A stretch of DNA of 64,000 nucleotides from Anaerohalosphaeraceae bacterium. Lineage in GTDB: Bacteria; Planctomycetota; Phycisphaerae; Sedimentisphaerales; Anaerohalosphaeraceae. The notes under the pieces were generated by a model. The model was not told where the DNA came from. It worked only from the letters and a program-made list of their open reading frames with translations, and ran no database searches. The DNA is taken from positions 1 through 64,000 of the forward strand of contig JBBFLK010000009.1 in NCBI GenBank assembly GCA_037479115.1. The letters are read 5' to 3'. The stretch's first letter is position 1. Each line of letters opens with the position of its first letter. Below are positions 8,559 through 17,984 of this stretch, piece by piece. Made by a program: the position numbers and the translations under genes.

Positions 8559-9761
8559 ATGAAAAACCAAACAATAACGGCCCCGAAGGGGTTCTTGGCG
8601 GCCGGGCTGCATTGCGGCATCAAGGCCAGCGGAAAACCGGACCTGGCTTTGCTGTACTGCCCGAACGGTGCAGCAGCGGCGGCTGTCTTTACCACCAACA
8701 AAATTGTGTCGGCGGCGGTGACGGTTTGCCGCGAGCACGTGCGCAGCGGACGCACCTTTGCCGCCGTCATCAACAGCGGCAATGCCAACGCCTGCACCGG
8801 CCAGAAAGGAATCGCCGATGCCGAGACCATGTGTCAAACCAGCGCGGAGCTGCTGGGGATTCGACCGGAACAGGTTCTGATTGCCTCGACGGGAATTATT
8901 GGACACCCCCTGCCGATTCAAACCGTCTGCGAAGGCATCCGCAAAGCCGCCGCCCGCCTCGGGGAAGGGGCTTCCGCGGGAATGAATTTTGCCAAGGCCA
9001 TTCTGACAACGGACACAAAAGTCAAAAACGCCGTCCGAACCGTCAAACTGAACGGCAAAACCGTCACGCTGGCCGGAACAGTCAAAGGGGCCGGAATGAT
9101 TGGGCCGAACATGGCCACGACGCTTTGCATCCTGACAACGGATGCGGCCATCCGCAAACCCCTCCTGCAGAAAGCCCTCCGTACGGCCGTGGACCAGTCA
9201 CTGAACCGGCTGACGGTGGACGGGCACCAAAGCACCAACGATACGGCGATGATTCTGGCCTCCGGTCTGGCAGGCAATCGAATGATTCAGAAACAGGACG
9301 GGGCCTATCAACGTTTCGAAGCGGCCCTGACGGAGCTGTGTCTGGACCTGGCCCGGCAGATGGCCCTGGATGCAGAGGGAGCAACCCGGATGTTTACCGT
9401 TGTCATTGAAGGAGCGGCGTCGGCGGCTCAGGCCCGTCAGGCCGCCCGAGCGGTTGCCAATTATGACCTGGTGAAATGTGCCGTTCACGGAGCGGACCCG
9501 AACTGGGGACGGATTATCTGTGCGGTCGGCTCCAGCGGTGTTTTGTTAAACCCGGAAAAACTCACTTGTAAAATTGGGCAAATTACGGTATTCAAAAACG
9601 GTCAGCCGGCCGAATTTGACCCCAAAAAGGTTTCCCGAATTATCGCCCAGAAAGCCCACACGATTACCGTGTATCTGGGCGTCGGCAAACACCGGGATTT
9701 CTGTATAGGCTGCGACTTAAGTCGAGAATATATAACGATTAATGCGGACTACCATACGTAA
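8559..9761 (+). CDS. argJ: Bifunctional ornithine acetyltransferase / N-acetylglutamate synthase ArgJ
   Basis: ArgJ moves the acetyl group from N-acetylornithine to glutamate, recycling it in arginine synthesis; some members also use acetyl-CoA. The 400-residue length is normal. The Thr nucleophile and autocleavage site lie in KGAGMIGPNMATTL, about residue 186. NSGNANACTG, ASTGIIG, VDGHQSTNDT and GADPNWGRI are other family signatures. The C-terminus ITINADYHT is typical. AAAGGA lies ten bases before the ATG. The Gly in MIGPNMAT is usually Ala. It stands alone, with no other arginine gene beside it. Confidence 0.95.
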   Translation: MKNQTITAPKGFLAAGLHCGIKASGKPDLALLYCPNGAAAAAVFTTNKIVSAAVTVCREHVRSGRTFAAVINSGNANACTGQKGIADAETMCQTSAELLGIRPEQVLIASTGIIGHPLPIQTVCEGIRKAAARLGEGASAGMNFAKAILTTDTKVKNAVRTVKLNGKTVTLAGTVKGAGMIGPNMATTLCILTTDAAIRKPLLQKALRTAVDQSLNRLTVDGHQSTNDTAMILASGLAGNRMIQKQDGAYQRFEAALTELCLDLARQMALDAEGATRMFTVVIEGAASAAQARQAARAVANYDLVKCAVHGADPNWGRIICAVGSSGVLLNPEKLTCKIGQITVFKNGQPAEFDPKKVSRIIAQKAHTITVYLGVGKHRDFCIGCDLSREYITINADYHT

Positions 9762-9816
9762 AGTCCAACGGGAGTTTTTCCCTGGAAGAAACCGATTTTC
9801 AAACGGCATTTTGAGG

Positions 9817-9844
9817 TTGAAAAAACCATCAAAATGAGTACACT
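9817..9844 (+). promoter_or_regulatory. Putative promoter of hppA
   Basis: TTGAAA (9817-9822) and TACACT (9839-9844) are 16 bases apart, 62 bases before the GTG start. The -10 hexamer and spacing match those inside the CRISPR repeats. Confidence 0.45.
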
Positions 9845-9906
9845 TGTTGCAATTTTCGAGGAAGAAAACATCTAAAAGACAAGGATTTTCTGGAAAGGAT
9901 GAACCG

Positions 9907-12324
9907 GTGAAAACACAAAGTACAATCTGCACAGTTGGTGCAATGCTGATGCTGTCAGCCCCGGTTTGGGCTGCGGGAGAGGTTCCTGAAGCTGGGGTGG
10001 GTCTGCAATGGTTTGCGCCGTTGAGCGCCCTGGTCTGTTCTATTTTGGCCTTGGCCTTTGCTGTCTATTTTTACAAGAAGGTAATGGCTGCCCCGGCAGG
10101 CAACCCAAGGATGATTGAAATCGCTACGTACGTTCAGGAAGGCGCTTACGCTTATCTGAAACGGCAGTACAAAGTGGTGGCGGTTGTGTTTGCCGTCCTG
10201 TTTGTCATTTTCAGTGTGCTCTCTTACTATGGTGTGCAGAACCCGTTTGTGCCGGTGGCCTTTCTGACGGGCGGCTTCTTCAGCGGCCTGTGCGGCTTTC
10301 TGGGAATGAAGACGGCAACCAACGCCTCGTCCCGGACAGCCCAGGGAGCCGTGGAAAGCTTAAACCGCGGACTGCAGGTGGCCTTCCGCAGCGGTGCCGT
10401 CATGGGTCTGGTGGTGGTCGGCTTCGGCCTGCTGGATATTACGCTGTGGTATCTGATTCTGGACAAGCTGGTCTATACCGCCGCCCATATGAAGGAAGGG
10501 CTCAAGCTGTTCGGCAACTTCTATCTGGTACATCCGGGAATGGACCCGAGCCAGAAGCTGATTGAAATCACCACGACGATGATTACGTTCGGAATGGGCG
10601 CTTCGACCCAGGCGCTGTTTGCCCGTGTCGGCGGCGGCATTTATACCAAGGCGGCTGACGTGGGAGCCGACCTGGTAGGCAAGGTCGAGGCGGGCATTCC
10701 GGAAGATGACCCGCGCAACCCGGCGACGATTGCCGACAATGTCGGTGATAACGTCGGCGACGTGGCGGGAATGGGCGCCGACCTGTACGAAAGCTACTGC
10801 GGCTCGATTCTGGCGACGGCGGCTCTGGGGGCAGCCCTGCCGGCCGCGGCCCTGCAGATCAAGGGCGTCTCGCAGCTGATGGCCGTGCTGGCTCCGATGA
10901 TTGTGGCGGGCATCGGCATCGTGCTGTCTATCATCGGCATCTTTATGGTACGGTGCAAAGAAGGGGCTTCCCAGAAGAACCTGCTGCGGGCACTGCTTTT
11001 GGGAACCGGCAGCAGTTCCGTGCTGATTCTGATTGCTCTGATTATTATGGCCCTGCTGGGGATGATTACATGGGGCATTTTCGGTTCCGTCGTGGCGGGG
11101 CTGCTTGCAGGCGTGATTATCGGGCAGGTTACAGAGTACTACACGTCGGATGAATACAAGCCCACCCGGGGAATCGCCGGTCAGGCGCCGATGGGGCCGG
11201 CTACAGTGATTATTGACGGATTTGCCGTGGGAATGTTTTCGACGGGCTGGTGTGTGGTGACGATTGTCATCGGGATTATTCTGGCGTTCACCAGTGCCGG
11301 CGGCTTTACAAACTTCTCAATGGGGCTGTATGGGATTGGATTTGCCGCCGTCGGAATGCTGTCCACGCTGGGAATTACGCTGGCCACGGACGCCTACGGA
11401 CCGATTGCGGACAATGCAGGCGGAAATGCCGAGATGAGCGGTTTGGGCGAAGAAGTGCGGAAACGGACGGACGCTCTGGATGCGCTGGGCAATACGACGG
11501 CGGCCACGGGCAAGGGCTTTGCCATCGGTTCGGCGGCCCTGACGGCCATGGCCCTGCTGGCGGCGTACATCGAAGAAATCCGCATCTGGATAAAGAAACT
11601 TTCGATTTCCAACGGCGGTACATTCCGGGTCGGAGATGTGATTTTTACAACAGAATCGGTAAAAGTCGCTTCGGTTCTGGATTTTGTTCATGCCTACGAT
11701 TTGACGATTATGAATCCGAAACTGATTTGCGGCCTGTTCATCGGCGGAATGATGGCGTTTGTCTTCTGTGCAATGACGATGAAGGCCGTCGGCCGTGCGG
11801 CGGGAGCGATGGTCAATGAAGTCCGCCGGCAGTTTAAGGAAAAACCGGGCATTATGAAGGGAACGGAGAAGCCGGATTATGCCCGGTGCGTGTCGATTTC
11901 CACCGCCGGAGCTCAGAAAGAAATGCTGGTGCCGTCCCTGATGGCGATTATTGTGCCGGTTCTGACGGGACTGCTGCTGGGAGTGCCGGGGGTAATGGGA
12001 CTTCTGGCGGGCGGCCTGACTACAGGTTTTGTGCTGGCGATTACCCTCAACAACGCCGGCGGTGCCTGGGATAACGCCAAGAAGTACATTGAAAAGGGTG
12101 CCTACGGCGGCAAGAAGCTGCCGGACGGCACAAAGAACCCCGTGCACGGAGCAGCGGTTATCGGCGACACGGTCGGCGACCCGTTCAAGGACACCTCCGG
12201 ACCGAGTCTGAACATCCTGATTAAGCTGATGACCATGGCCAGCGTAGTGTTCAGCGGCGTCGTGGTGAAAGTTTCGCCGATGATTGGCGAATGGCTTAGC
12301 CGAACCTTCGGGGTTGGAAATTAA
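9907..12324 (+). CDS. hppA: Membrane-bound ion-pumping pyrophosphatase, K+-dependent type
   Basis: This integral membrane enzyme hydrolyses pyrophosphate and pumps H+ or Na+. The product is 805 residues from a GTG preceded by GGAAAGGATG; a longer frame from TTG at 9844 lacks such a site. An N-terminal signal-like helix ends in VWAAGE. Roughly 16 membrane helices are expected. The pyrophosphate-binding Asp motifs are in [19 protein letters not shown] and [16 protein letters not shown], with a second set in [34 protein letters not shown] has Ala and Gly at the two positions that separate K+-dependent enzymes from K+-independent ones (Lys and Thr). The pumped ion cannot be decided by eye. It appears to be a single-gene unit with its own promoter and terminator. 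Confidence 0.95.
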   Translation: MKTQSTICTVGAMLMLSAPVWAAGEVPEAGVGLQWFAPLSALVCSILALAFAVYFYKKVMAAPAGNPRMIEIATYVQEGAYAYLKRQYKVVAVVFAVLFVIFSVLSYYGVQNPFVPVAFLTGGFFSGLCGFLGMKTATNASSRTAQGAVESLNRGLQVAFRSGAVMGLVVVGFGLLDITLWYLILDKLVYTAAHMKEGLKLFGNFYLVHPGMDPSQKLIEITTTMITFGMGASTQALFARVGGGIYTKAADVGADLVGKVEAGIPEDDPRNPATIADNVGDNVGDVAGMGADLYESYCGSILATAALGAALPAAALQIKGVSQLMAVLAPMIVAGIGIVLSIIGIFMVRCKEGASQKNLLRALLLGTGSSSVLILIALIIMALLGMITWGIFGSVVAGLLAGVIIGQVTEYYTSDEYKPTRGIAGQAPMGPATVIIDGFAVGMFSTGWCVVTIVIGIILAFTSAGGFTNFSMGLYGIGFAAVGMLSTLGITLATDAYGPIADNAGGNAEMSGLGEEVRKRTDALDALGNTTAATGKGFAIGSAALTAMALLAAYIEEIRIWIKKLSISNGGTFRVGDVIFTTESVKVASVLDFVHAYDLTIMNPKLICGLFIGGMMAFVFCAMTMKAVGRAAGAMVNEVRRQFKEKPGIMKGTEKPDYARCVSISTAGAQKEMLVPSLMAIIVPVLTGLLLGVPGVMGLLAGGLTTGFVLAITLNNAGGAWDNAKKYIEKGAYGGKKLPDGTKNPVHGAAVIGDTVGDPFKDTSGPSLNILIKLMTMASVVFSGVVVKVSPMIGEWLSRTFGVGN

Positions 12325-12334
12325 CGCGGCATCC

Positions 12335-12363
12335 TTGACGAATTCTTTCCGAAAACGTATCCT
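12335..12363 (+). promoter_or_regulatory. Putative promoter for rsfS-argS
   Basis: TTGACG (12335-12340) and TATCCT (12358-12363) are 17 bases apart, between the hppA stop and its terminator. The predicted start lies inside the terminator stem, so the new transcript would not fold the whole stem. Confidence 0.4.
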
Positions 12364-12364
12364 G

Positions 12365-12396
12365 CAGGGGCGGCCTGATGGTCGCCCCTGTTTTTT
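12365..12396 (+). terminator. Intrinsic terminator of hppA
   Basis: CAGGGGCG (12365-12372) pairs with CGCCCCTG (12383-12390), followed by TTTTTT (12391-12396). Confidence 0.8.
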
Positions 12397-12427
12397 GAAG
12401 GAAGCATAAACGCACGAGGAATCTGCT

Positions 12428-12862
12428 TTGGCAGCCAAAAAAACGACAAAAAAGAAGCCGGCCGAGAAAACACCGACCCGGCGAAAAACCAAAAAGGAAC
12501 CCATCGCACCGGACCGGCAGTTTGCGATGGCGGCGGCGGCGATTGCGCGGGACCGTCACTGCAGCGATATTGTAATTCTGGACCTGCGGAAAATCAGTCC
12601 GGCAACGAATTATTTTGTGATTGCCACCAGCACCAGCGACCGGCAGGCCCGCAGCGTCGCCGATGAGATTTCGGACGCAGGCGAGCGGTTCAATTACCCG
12701 CGGTTCGGGCGGGCCGGCTATGAACAGGGACGGTGGATTCTGCTGGATTTTGTGGATGTGGTGGTGCACCTGTTCAACGCGGAAACGCGGGCGTATTACA
12801 ATCTGGAGATGCTCTGGGGAGATGCCCAGCGGCTGGAGCTGGAGGAGCCGGGCAAGCGATGA
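12428..12862 (+). CDS. rsfS: Ribosomal silencing factor RsfS (Iojap family)
   Basis: RsfS binds ribosomal protein L14 and blocks subunit joining under starvation. The 144-residue product has a lysine-rich N-terminal tail of about 30 residues (KKTTKKKPAEKTPTRRKTKK), longer than in most members. The family core follows: DIVILDLRKISPATNYFVIATSTSDRQ, then WILLDFVDVVVHLFNAETRAYYNLEMLW. The TTG start is preceded by GAGGA at suitable spacing. It overlaps argS by four bases (ATGA), so the two are translationally coupled. Confidence 0.93.
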   Translation: MAAKKTTKKKPAEKTPTRRKTKKEPIAPDRQFAMAAAAIARDRHCSDIVILDLRKISPATNYFVIATSTSDRQARSVADEISDAGERFNYPRFGRAGYEQGRWILLDFVDVVVHLFNAETRAYYNLEMLWGDAQRLELEEPGKR

Positions 12863-14886
12863 AGAACCTGCTGACGATTCTGGAGGGGCGGATTTCGGAA
12901 GCCCTGCGGCAGGCAAGCGGGCTGAACGAGGCGGCGGCACTGGTGAGCCCGTCAAAAAACCCGGCCTTTGGAGATTACCAGGCCAATGGGGTAATGGCCG
13001 CCGCCAAGCAGCTCAAAACAAATCCGAGACAGTTAGCCGAGCAGGTCGTCCGTCTTCTGCAAATAGACGACTTGTGCGAAACCGTCGAGATTGCCGGCCC
13101 GGGATTTATCAATCTGCGGCTGAAATCTTCTCTGTTGGAGCAGCGGCTGCTGGGGATGTTCGCCGACCCGGTTCGACTGGGGATGGAACCGGCGGAAAAA
13201 CCGCAAACCATCGTGGTGGATTATTCCGGGCCGAACATCGCTAAGGAAATGCACGTCGGCCATCTGCGAAGCACCATCATCGGCGACTGGATTGCCCGTG
13301 TCCACGACTTTGAAGGCCATCACGTCATCCGCCAGAATCATATCGGCGACTGGGGGACGCAGTTCGGGAAAGTAATCCTTGCACTTTGGCATATATGCAT
13401 GGGAGAGAAAGTTCACAAGAAAGAATACTATGTTGAAGAACTAAAAGAGCTTAAAGAAAACAAAGATAATCCTTATACATTGCTTAGTATTTGCACAAGA
13501 ATTCGTGATCGACACAATGCCGATTATGAAAATGACCAAACAGAGGAATATGGAAATGGTGAAAAGGTTTTTGGACCTTTCCTGTCAGAACTCCCCAATC
13601 GCAATAAAAATGAAATCTGGCCCAAACTTTTATATGCTTACCAATACGTAAATTTTCTTGATGACGTTCTGGAAAAAATGAACCTAACAATATACACTCG
13701 AGAAATTATCAACAACAAAGCTCAAAAAAAAGAAATACCATACCAAGACCTTACTCGTTATGTAACAGTAATGTTACAACGAAGCAACGAGATGACAGAC
13801 AAACAAGAATATGACGCATGGAAGTTCGTTACAAAGACCACTCTTCGTCACTGCAATGAAATTTATCAGCAGCTTAATATCACATTAAAAGACGACGATG
13901 TTAGAGGAGAAAGTTTTTACGCCTCGATGCTGCCGGAGGTAGTCAGGGAGCTGCGGCAGAAAGGGCTGGCCGTCGAGTCAGAGGGGGCGGTGTGCGTATT
14001 TCCAAAGGGGTTTGTCGGCAAGGACGGCTCTCCCCTGCCGTTTATTATTCAGAAATCCGACGGTGCCTATCTGTATGCAACGACGGATTTGGCGGCCCTG
14101 CGGTTTCGGATTCAGCAGCTGGGAGCAGACAAGATTGTCTATGTGACGGACGCACGGCAGACGCTCCATTTTCAAATGCTGTTCGAGACAGCTCGTGCGG
14201 CGGGCTGGACGGACAGCCGGGTGGAGCTGGTGCACGTGACGTTCGGCACGATGCTCGGGCCGGACGGGCGGCCGTTTAAGACACGCGAAGGCGGCACGGT
14301 CAAACTGAAGGACCTGCTCGAGGAGGCCGTGGAAAAGGCGCGGGCGGTCGTCGAGGAAAAGAATCCTTCTCTCCCTGCCGAACAAAAGGCGGCCATCGCG
14401 CGGGCGGTAGGAATCGGGGCGGTCAAATACGCCGATTACGCCAACAATCGCGATACGGACTACGTGTTCAGCTTCGACAAGATGCTGGCAATGGACGGCA
14501 ATACGGCCCCGTATATGCAGTATGCCTACGCCCGCATCCGCTCCATCGAGCGCAAGGCGGCGGGCAAAGAAGTGGATGTGGAGCGGGAACTGGCGGGAAT
14601 CGAGCGGGTTGTCCTGTCGGATGCGGCGGAAATCGAGCTGGCCAAGAAACTTATCAGCTATGAGCAGGCGATTGAATCGGCGGCGGCCTCGTACCGGCCG
14701 AATCTGCTGACGGCCTACCTGTACGACCTGTCGCAGTCGTTCAGCCGGTTTTACAATGCCTGTCCGGTGCTGGGGGCGCCGGCAGATGTGCGTCCGAGCC
14801 GCCTGCTCCTGTGCGAACTGACTGCACGGGTCATTCGGCACGGAATGCAGGACCTTTTGGGGATAGAAACTCCCGAACAGATGTAG
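12859..14886 (+). CDS. argS: Arginyl-tRNA synthetase with an AT-rich mosaic segment
   Basis: This class I synthetase charges tRNA-Arg. The 675-residue product starts at the ATG overlapping the rsfS stop. The N-terminal additional domain is followed by the HIGH-type motif in GPNIAKEMHVGHLRSTIIGD, then GDWGTQFGK, a KMSK-equivalent (RPFKTREGGTVKL), and the anticodon-binding DALR domain starting near NTAPYMQYAYARI. Residues of about 170-355 (13370-13920) come from a block of very low G+C, and this stretch is about 100 residues longer than the matching part of E. coli ArgS, although its end (YQQLNITLKDDDVRGESFY) still aligns. The frame is intact, so the enzyme is probably functional. Foreign recombination is the likely cause. 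Confidence 0.95.
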   Translation: MKNLLTILEGRISEALRQASGLNEAAALVSPSKNPAFGDYQANGVMAAAKQLKTNPRQLAEQVVRLLQIDDLCETVEIAGPGFINLRLKSSLLEQRLLGMFADPVRLGMEPAEKPQTIVVDYSGPNIAKEMHVGHLRSTIIGDWIARVHDFEGHHVIRQNHIGDWGTQFGKVILALWHICMGEKVHKKEYYVEELKELKENKDNPYTLLSICTRIRDRHNADYENDQTEEYGNGEKVFGPFLSELPNRNKNEIWPKLLYAYQYVNFLDDVLEKMNLTIYTREIINNKAQKKEIPYQDLTRYVTVMLQRSNEMTDKQEYDAWKFVTKTTLRHCNEIYQQLNITLKDDDVRGESFYASMLPEVVRELRQKGLAVESEGAVCVFPKGFVGKDGSPLPFIIQKSDGAYLYATTDLAALRFRIQQLGADKIVYVTDARQTLHFQMLFETARAAGWTDSRVELVHVTFGTMLGPDGRPFKTREGGTVKLKDLLEEAVEKARAVVEEKNPSLPAEQKAAIARAVGIGAVKYADYANNRDTDYVFSFDKMLAMDGNTAPYMQYAYARIRSIERKAAGKEVDVERELAGIERVVLSDAAEIELAKKLISYEQAIESAAASYRPNLLTAYLYDLSQSFSRFYNACPVLGAPADVRPSRLLLCELTARVIRHGMQDLLGIETPEQM

Positions 14887-14898
14887 CCGGCGGCCCTA

Positions 14899-15312
14899 TT
14901 AAGCCCCTGTGGCCGACATAATATTCACACGGCTCAATTTGACCCCCTTCAGACTGGTCATCCGGTCGGCCAGCGACTGGATTTCCTTTACTTTCCCTTT
15001 GAGGATAATGACCTCCAGACAATTGTGATGGTCCAGATGGACGTGGGTTGTGGTGATAATATGGAGAAGGTGGCTGTGCTGAAGATGGGTAAGTTTTGCA
15101 GTCAAGCCGGTCAGATGATGGTCATAAATTAACAGAATCGCCGCCACGGCATCCGCCGAGGGGTCGGCCAATTGCTGCTGCTCCAGCCGCGCCCGAATCA
15201 GGTCACGCACGGCCTCGGAGCGGTTCGGATACCCCTGCTTTTCAATCAGGCCGTCAAATTTGGCAAGAAGCTCCTGCTCCAGCGAGATTCCCACGCGTTC
15301 AATTTTGCTCAT
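14899..15312 (-). CDS. nikR: Nickel-responsive transcriptional regulator NikR
   Basis: The 137-residue length matches NikR. A ribbon-helix-helix DNA-binding domain occupies about residues 1-50 (RVGISLEQELLAKFDGLI, NRSEAVRDLIRARL). The C-terminal ACT-like domain has the nickel ligands HVH and Cys in THVHLDHHNCLEVIIL, plus the upstream His cluster. NikR represses or activates nickel genes when Ni2+ is bound. The gene is divergent from the transporter run starting at 15464, so that run is its likely target. It converges with argS. A TACAAT -10 box for nikR is visible at 15343-15348 on the minus strand. Confidence 0.93.
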   Translation of the reverse strand: MSKIERVGISLEQELLAKFDGLIEKQGYPNRSEAVRDLIRARLEQQQLADPSADAVAAILLIYDHHLTGLTAKLTHLQHSHLLHIITTTHVHLDHHNCLEVIILKGKVKEIQSLADRMTSLKGVKLSRVNIMSATGA

Positions 15313-15377
15313 ATTTCAACACTCCAAACCCGTTTTCAACAGATTGTAATACAGCCGGCAAAAAAACAAATTTTTAT

Positions 15378-15406
15378 TTGACACAGTAGCACGAAATCTA
15401 TATTTT
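15378..15406 (+). promoter_or_regulatory. Putative promoter of the metal-uptake run
   Basis: TTGACA (15378-15383) is followed after 17 bases by TATTTT (15401-15406). Two direct GTAGCA copies (15386 and 15418) flank the -10. A classical GTATGA-N16-TCATAC NikR operator is not visible. Confidence 0.5.
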
Positions 15407-15463
15407 TATGCACTCTGGTAGCAAAAATATGTAAATAGTATGCGCTTTTTCAGGAGAAGGGTT

Positions 15464-16480
15464 ATGAAGCCATGTCTGGGTGTTCTTCTTTTCGTTTCCG
15501 CCGCGGTGTGCGTGCGGGCCGATGAACCGACTGTCGCCGTGATTACACACCGTCAGCTGCAAGCCGTAAACCAATATGGAGTCGGCACTTACAATGCAAC
15601 CGACAAGGTGGTTCTGGAGGGGATTGTTTTGAATGCCCCCGAAATGATCCTCAATCCCGCCCCGGGAACCGGATTTATGGGCGGGCAATGGCAGATATAC
15701 TTTCAGGGGGAGGGGGATGACCATGCCGGCACGGCCGTCTGGCTGGGGCAATACTATCACAAGGTCACCACAGGCAATCCCAATGACAGTTATACCCATG
15801 AAGAGCTGCTGGCGGAGCTGTGCCGGATTAATGCGGACCCCGTCACGCGGTATTTTTTTGCTCCGGGCGATCGAATCCGTGTGACGGGCTGGTACAAATT
15901 TTACGGAGGGAAAACCAATATCAACGAGCAGCACCAAAAAAATCCGTTCTTTGATTTTCAAATTGAGCTGGTCAAACCGGCCGTCGGTCTGCCCGAGCCG
16001 GAAGCCATTACCCTGGCCGACCTGAAAGATGCTCAGAACCAGTTCATCTTTGACCCCAACCGCAACAGCGGTCCGGAATATTATCAGGGACGGCTTGTCC
16101 GTATAGAAAATGTTCGGATTATCAATCCGGCAAACTGGGGGCCTGATATGACCCTGACCGTTGAAGACGGACTGGGACGCACGTTCCCGGTAAAACTGGG
16201 AATCGGAAAAGGGTTTCTGAAATATCCCGCTCCGGAGGGATGGATAGATATAATCGGGATTCTGGACCAGGAAGCACCGGGATGCACCCTTTGCAATTAC
16301 GGGTATCGTCTGTGGGTGCCGAACTATGACGGCAACGGTCTGGTGCTGACCGATCGGGGACATCGACGAGGAAATCTGCCGGGCGACCTGAATTCGGATT
16401 ATTCGGTCGATTTGTATGACCTAGCCGAACTGGCCGGACAATGGCTGACGATGGTGCCGGGCTTGTGCGGATGTCCGTAA
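15464..16480 (+). CDS. Secreted OB-fold-like protein with dockerin-like tail
   Basis: The ATG at 15464 follows GGAGAAGGG; an upstream frame start at 15440 lacks a ribosome site. The 338-residue product has a signal peptide (KPCLGVLLFVSAAVCVRA). Its middle has strand-rich blocks such as DKVVLEGIVLNAPE, GDRIRVTGWYKFYGG and YYQGRLVRIENVRI, which read like two OB-fold repeats; this is a pattern impression, not a firm assignment. The C-terminus GDLNSDYSVDLYDLAELAGQ resembles the single calcium-binding dockerin repeat of planctomycete exported proteins. It overlaps the next gene by ten bases. Its role beside a metal transporter is unknown. Confidence 0.8.
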   Translation: MKPCLGVLLFVSAAVCVRADEPTVAVITHRQLQAVNQYGVGTYNATDKVVLEGIVLNAPEMILNPAPGTGFMGGQWQIYFQGEGDDHAGTAVWLGQYYHKVTTGNPNDSYTHEELLAELCRINADPVTRYFFAPGDRIRVTGWYKFYGGKTNINEQHQKNPFFDFQIELVKPAVGLPEPEAITLADLKDAQNQFIFDPNRNSGPEYYQGRLVRIENVRIINPANWGPDMTLTVEDGLGRTFPVKLGIGKGFLKYPAPEGWIDIIGILDQEAPGCTLCNYGYRLWVPNYDGNGLVLTDRGHRRGNLPGDLNSDYSVDLYDLAELAGQWLTMVPGLCGCP

Positions 16481-17160
16481 GATTCTTTCATCAAAAAGGG
16501 GTTACCCTGCTTGAGCTGCTGAGCGTTCTGGCCGCAGCGGGGATGCTGATTGCCCTTCTGGTTCCCTCGCTGCGTCGGGCTCGGCTTCAGGCCAAAATTC
16601 TGGCGGTTCATTCTGACCTTCGGCAGGTCAGTGCGGCCTTGACCTGTTATTTCAGCGACCGGCGGAAATACCCGCCGACGCGGGAGGACTGTAGCGCCGG
16701 TTCCCTGCGGGCTCATTTGTACCAATTGCCGCGAGAATTAGCGGAGGGCGATTACCTGCCCGGCGTTTCGCTCGGAGAAGCAAAAGCCGTGCAGATGGAA
16801 GACAAATTTCATCCGGGATATACCTATAAATACCGCAGCGTCGGGGAATGCATCCGAGACCGCAATCAGATTTCCCGCTGGATTCGGAGCCGATTGTGGG
16901 TGCCGGACGGTTTTCCGGCCGAAAGCAGTCTTCAGGAGGAGCAAGGACAATGGTATTCCGAACCGGAAAAGTCGCCGGTGGAATGGGTTGTGTTCAGTCT
17001 GGGGCCGAATTTTGATGAAGAACAGCTCTGGACGGAAACCGGGGGACGCTATCCGGTCCCCCGCCAGACCTGGCTGAGCGGCGATTTGCAAAAAGGTTTT
17101 CTGGTTCGTCTGCGGATGAAAAACGGATGGGAACTGGGAACATTGGAGAGCCGGCCGTGA
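16471..17160 (+). CDS. Prepilin-like protein with type IV N-methylation motif
   Basis: The 229-residue product has a short basic leader, then KGVTLLELLSVLAAAGMLIA: the prepilin peptidase site after Gly, the +5 Glu and the hydrophobic helix of type IV pilins and pseudopilins. The ATG at 16471 was chosen because it overlaps the previous stop and places the leader at the normal length. The remainder is a soluble domain with no family I recognise. Such prepilin-like proteins are very numerous in planctomycetes. It lies in the metal-uptake run and overlaps the lipoprotein gene that follows. Confidence 0.8.
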   Translation: MSVRFFHQKGVTLLELLSVLAAAGMLIALLVPSLRRARLQAKILAVHSDLRQVSAALTCYFSDRRKYPPTREDCSAGSLRAHLYQLPRELAEGDYLPGVSLGEAKAVQMEDKFHPGYTYKYRSVGECIRDRNQISRWIRSRLWVPDGFPAESSLQEEQGQWYSEPEKSPVEWVVFSLGPNFDEEQLWTETGGRYPVPRQTWLSGDLQKGFLVRLRMKNGWELGTLESRP

Positions 17161-17972
17161 ATTCGAAAAATATTCTGCTGGTTTTGGGCCTTATTCTTTT
17201 GCCGATTGTCGGATGCCGACAAGGGCGGGAAGACAAGACATCAGGGGCTTCTATTGCTGTCACCAACACATATCTGCTCTCAGCCGTAAGGGACCTGACG
17301 GACGGAATGGTTCCGGTCTTTTGTCTGAGTGAGCCGGGGATGTGTCCGGGCCATTTCGACCTGTCGCCGGATTGCCTTCAGCAGCTTCGAAACAGCCGCG
17401 TTCTGCTTCGATTTGATTTTCAGTCAGGGCTGGAAAAACAGCTTCAGCGAATGAATCTGCCGATCAGACCGATTGAGGCGCCGCCGGGGCTTTGTATTCC
17501 GCAGACTTATCTTCAGGTGTGCCGACAGGTTTGTGAGGCCCTTGAAGCTTCTTTTCCTGAACACAAAGCCCTCCTGACTCGGCGGATGGCCGAGCTGGAG
17601 CTTCAGGTACATCAAGCCGCAGAACAAATCCAAATGCGGATGGAGCAAGCCGGCCTTCGGAATCAGCCGGTTCTGGCGTCCCGTCATCAGGCCGAGTTCG
17701 CCCGATGGCTGGGTCTGAACGTCGTCGGGATGTTTCGGTCGGCTGACCAGATGAATCCCGCAGAAATTGCCGACTGTCTGGAAATCGGCCGACGGCATCA
17801 GGTGCGTCTGCTGCTTGCCAACCGGCAGGAAGGCACGGGGCCGGCGGAGCGAATGGCCGCTGTACTGGGGGCACGCGCCGCCGTCCTGAGCAACTTTCCT
17901 TCCGCAAACAGCGGCGCAAAAAGCCCGTTTTTTCAGATGCTGGAAACGAATCTTGAAACCCTTTTGCCGTAA
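17157..17972 (+). CDS. Metal ABC transporter substrate-binding lipoprotein (cluster A-1, ZnuA-like)
   Basis: The GTG at 17157 overlaps the previous TGA and follows GGAGAG. The 271-residue product has a lipoprotein signal ending LILLPIVGC. GHFDLSPDCLQQL matches the first metal-ligand motif (usually DPHxxxPxP), and LASRHQAEFARWLGL matches the third His motif. The usual second motif NPHxWLD and the late Asp in a VLDP-type motif (here AVLSNFP) are missing. No His-rich loop is present. The ATPase and permease follow directly, so a transport role is well supported, but the metal is uncertain; nikR upstream points to nickel. Confidence 0.85.
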   Translation: MNSKNILLVLGLILLPIVGCRQGREDKTSGASIAVTNTYLLSAVRDLTDGMVPVFCLSEPGMCPGHFDLSPDCLQQLRNSRVLLRFDFQSGLEKQLQRMNLPIRPIEAPPGLCIPQTYLQVCRQVCEALEASFPEHKALLTRRMAELELQVHQAAEQIQMRMEQAGLRNQPVLASRHQAEFARWLGLNVVGMFRSADQMNPAEIADCLEIGRRHQVRLLLANRQEGTGPAERMAAVLGARAAVLSNFPSANSGAKSPFFQMLETNLETLLP

Positions 17973-17984
17973 AAGCGGTGCAGG

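Noticed and set aside
7210-12504. Long minus-strand frames opposite priA and hppA (7210-8280, 11317-12504)
   Set aside because: They are shadows of GC-rich genes; the plus-strand products are certain.
13370-13920. argS insertion as an intein or a separate inserted gene
   Set aside because: No intein splice motifs are seen, there are no stops, and the end of the block still aligns with ArgS, so it is part of the synthetase.
15313-15463. NikR operator
   Set aside because: No GTATGA-N16-TCATAC dyad is visible; only short GTAGCA direct repeats, too weak to call.
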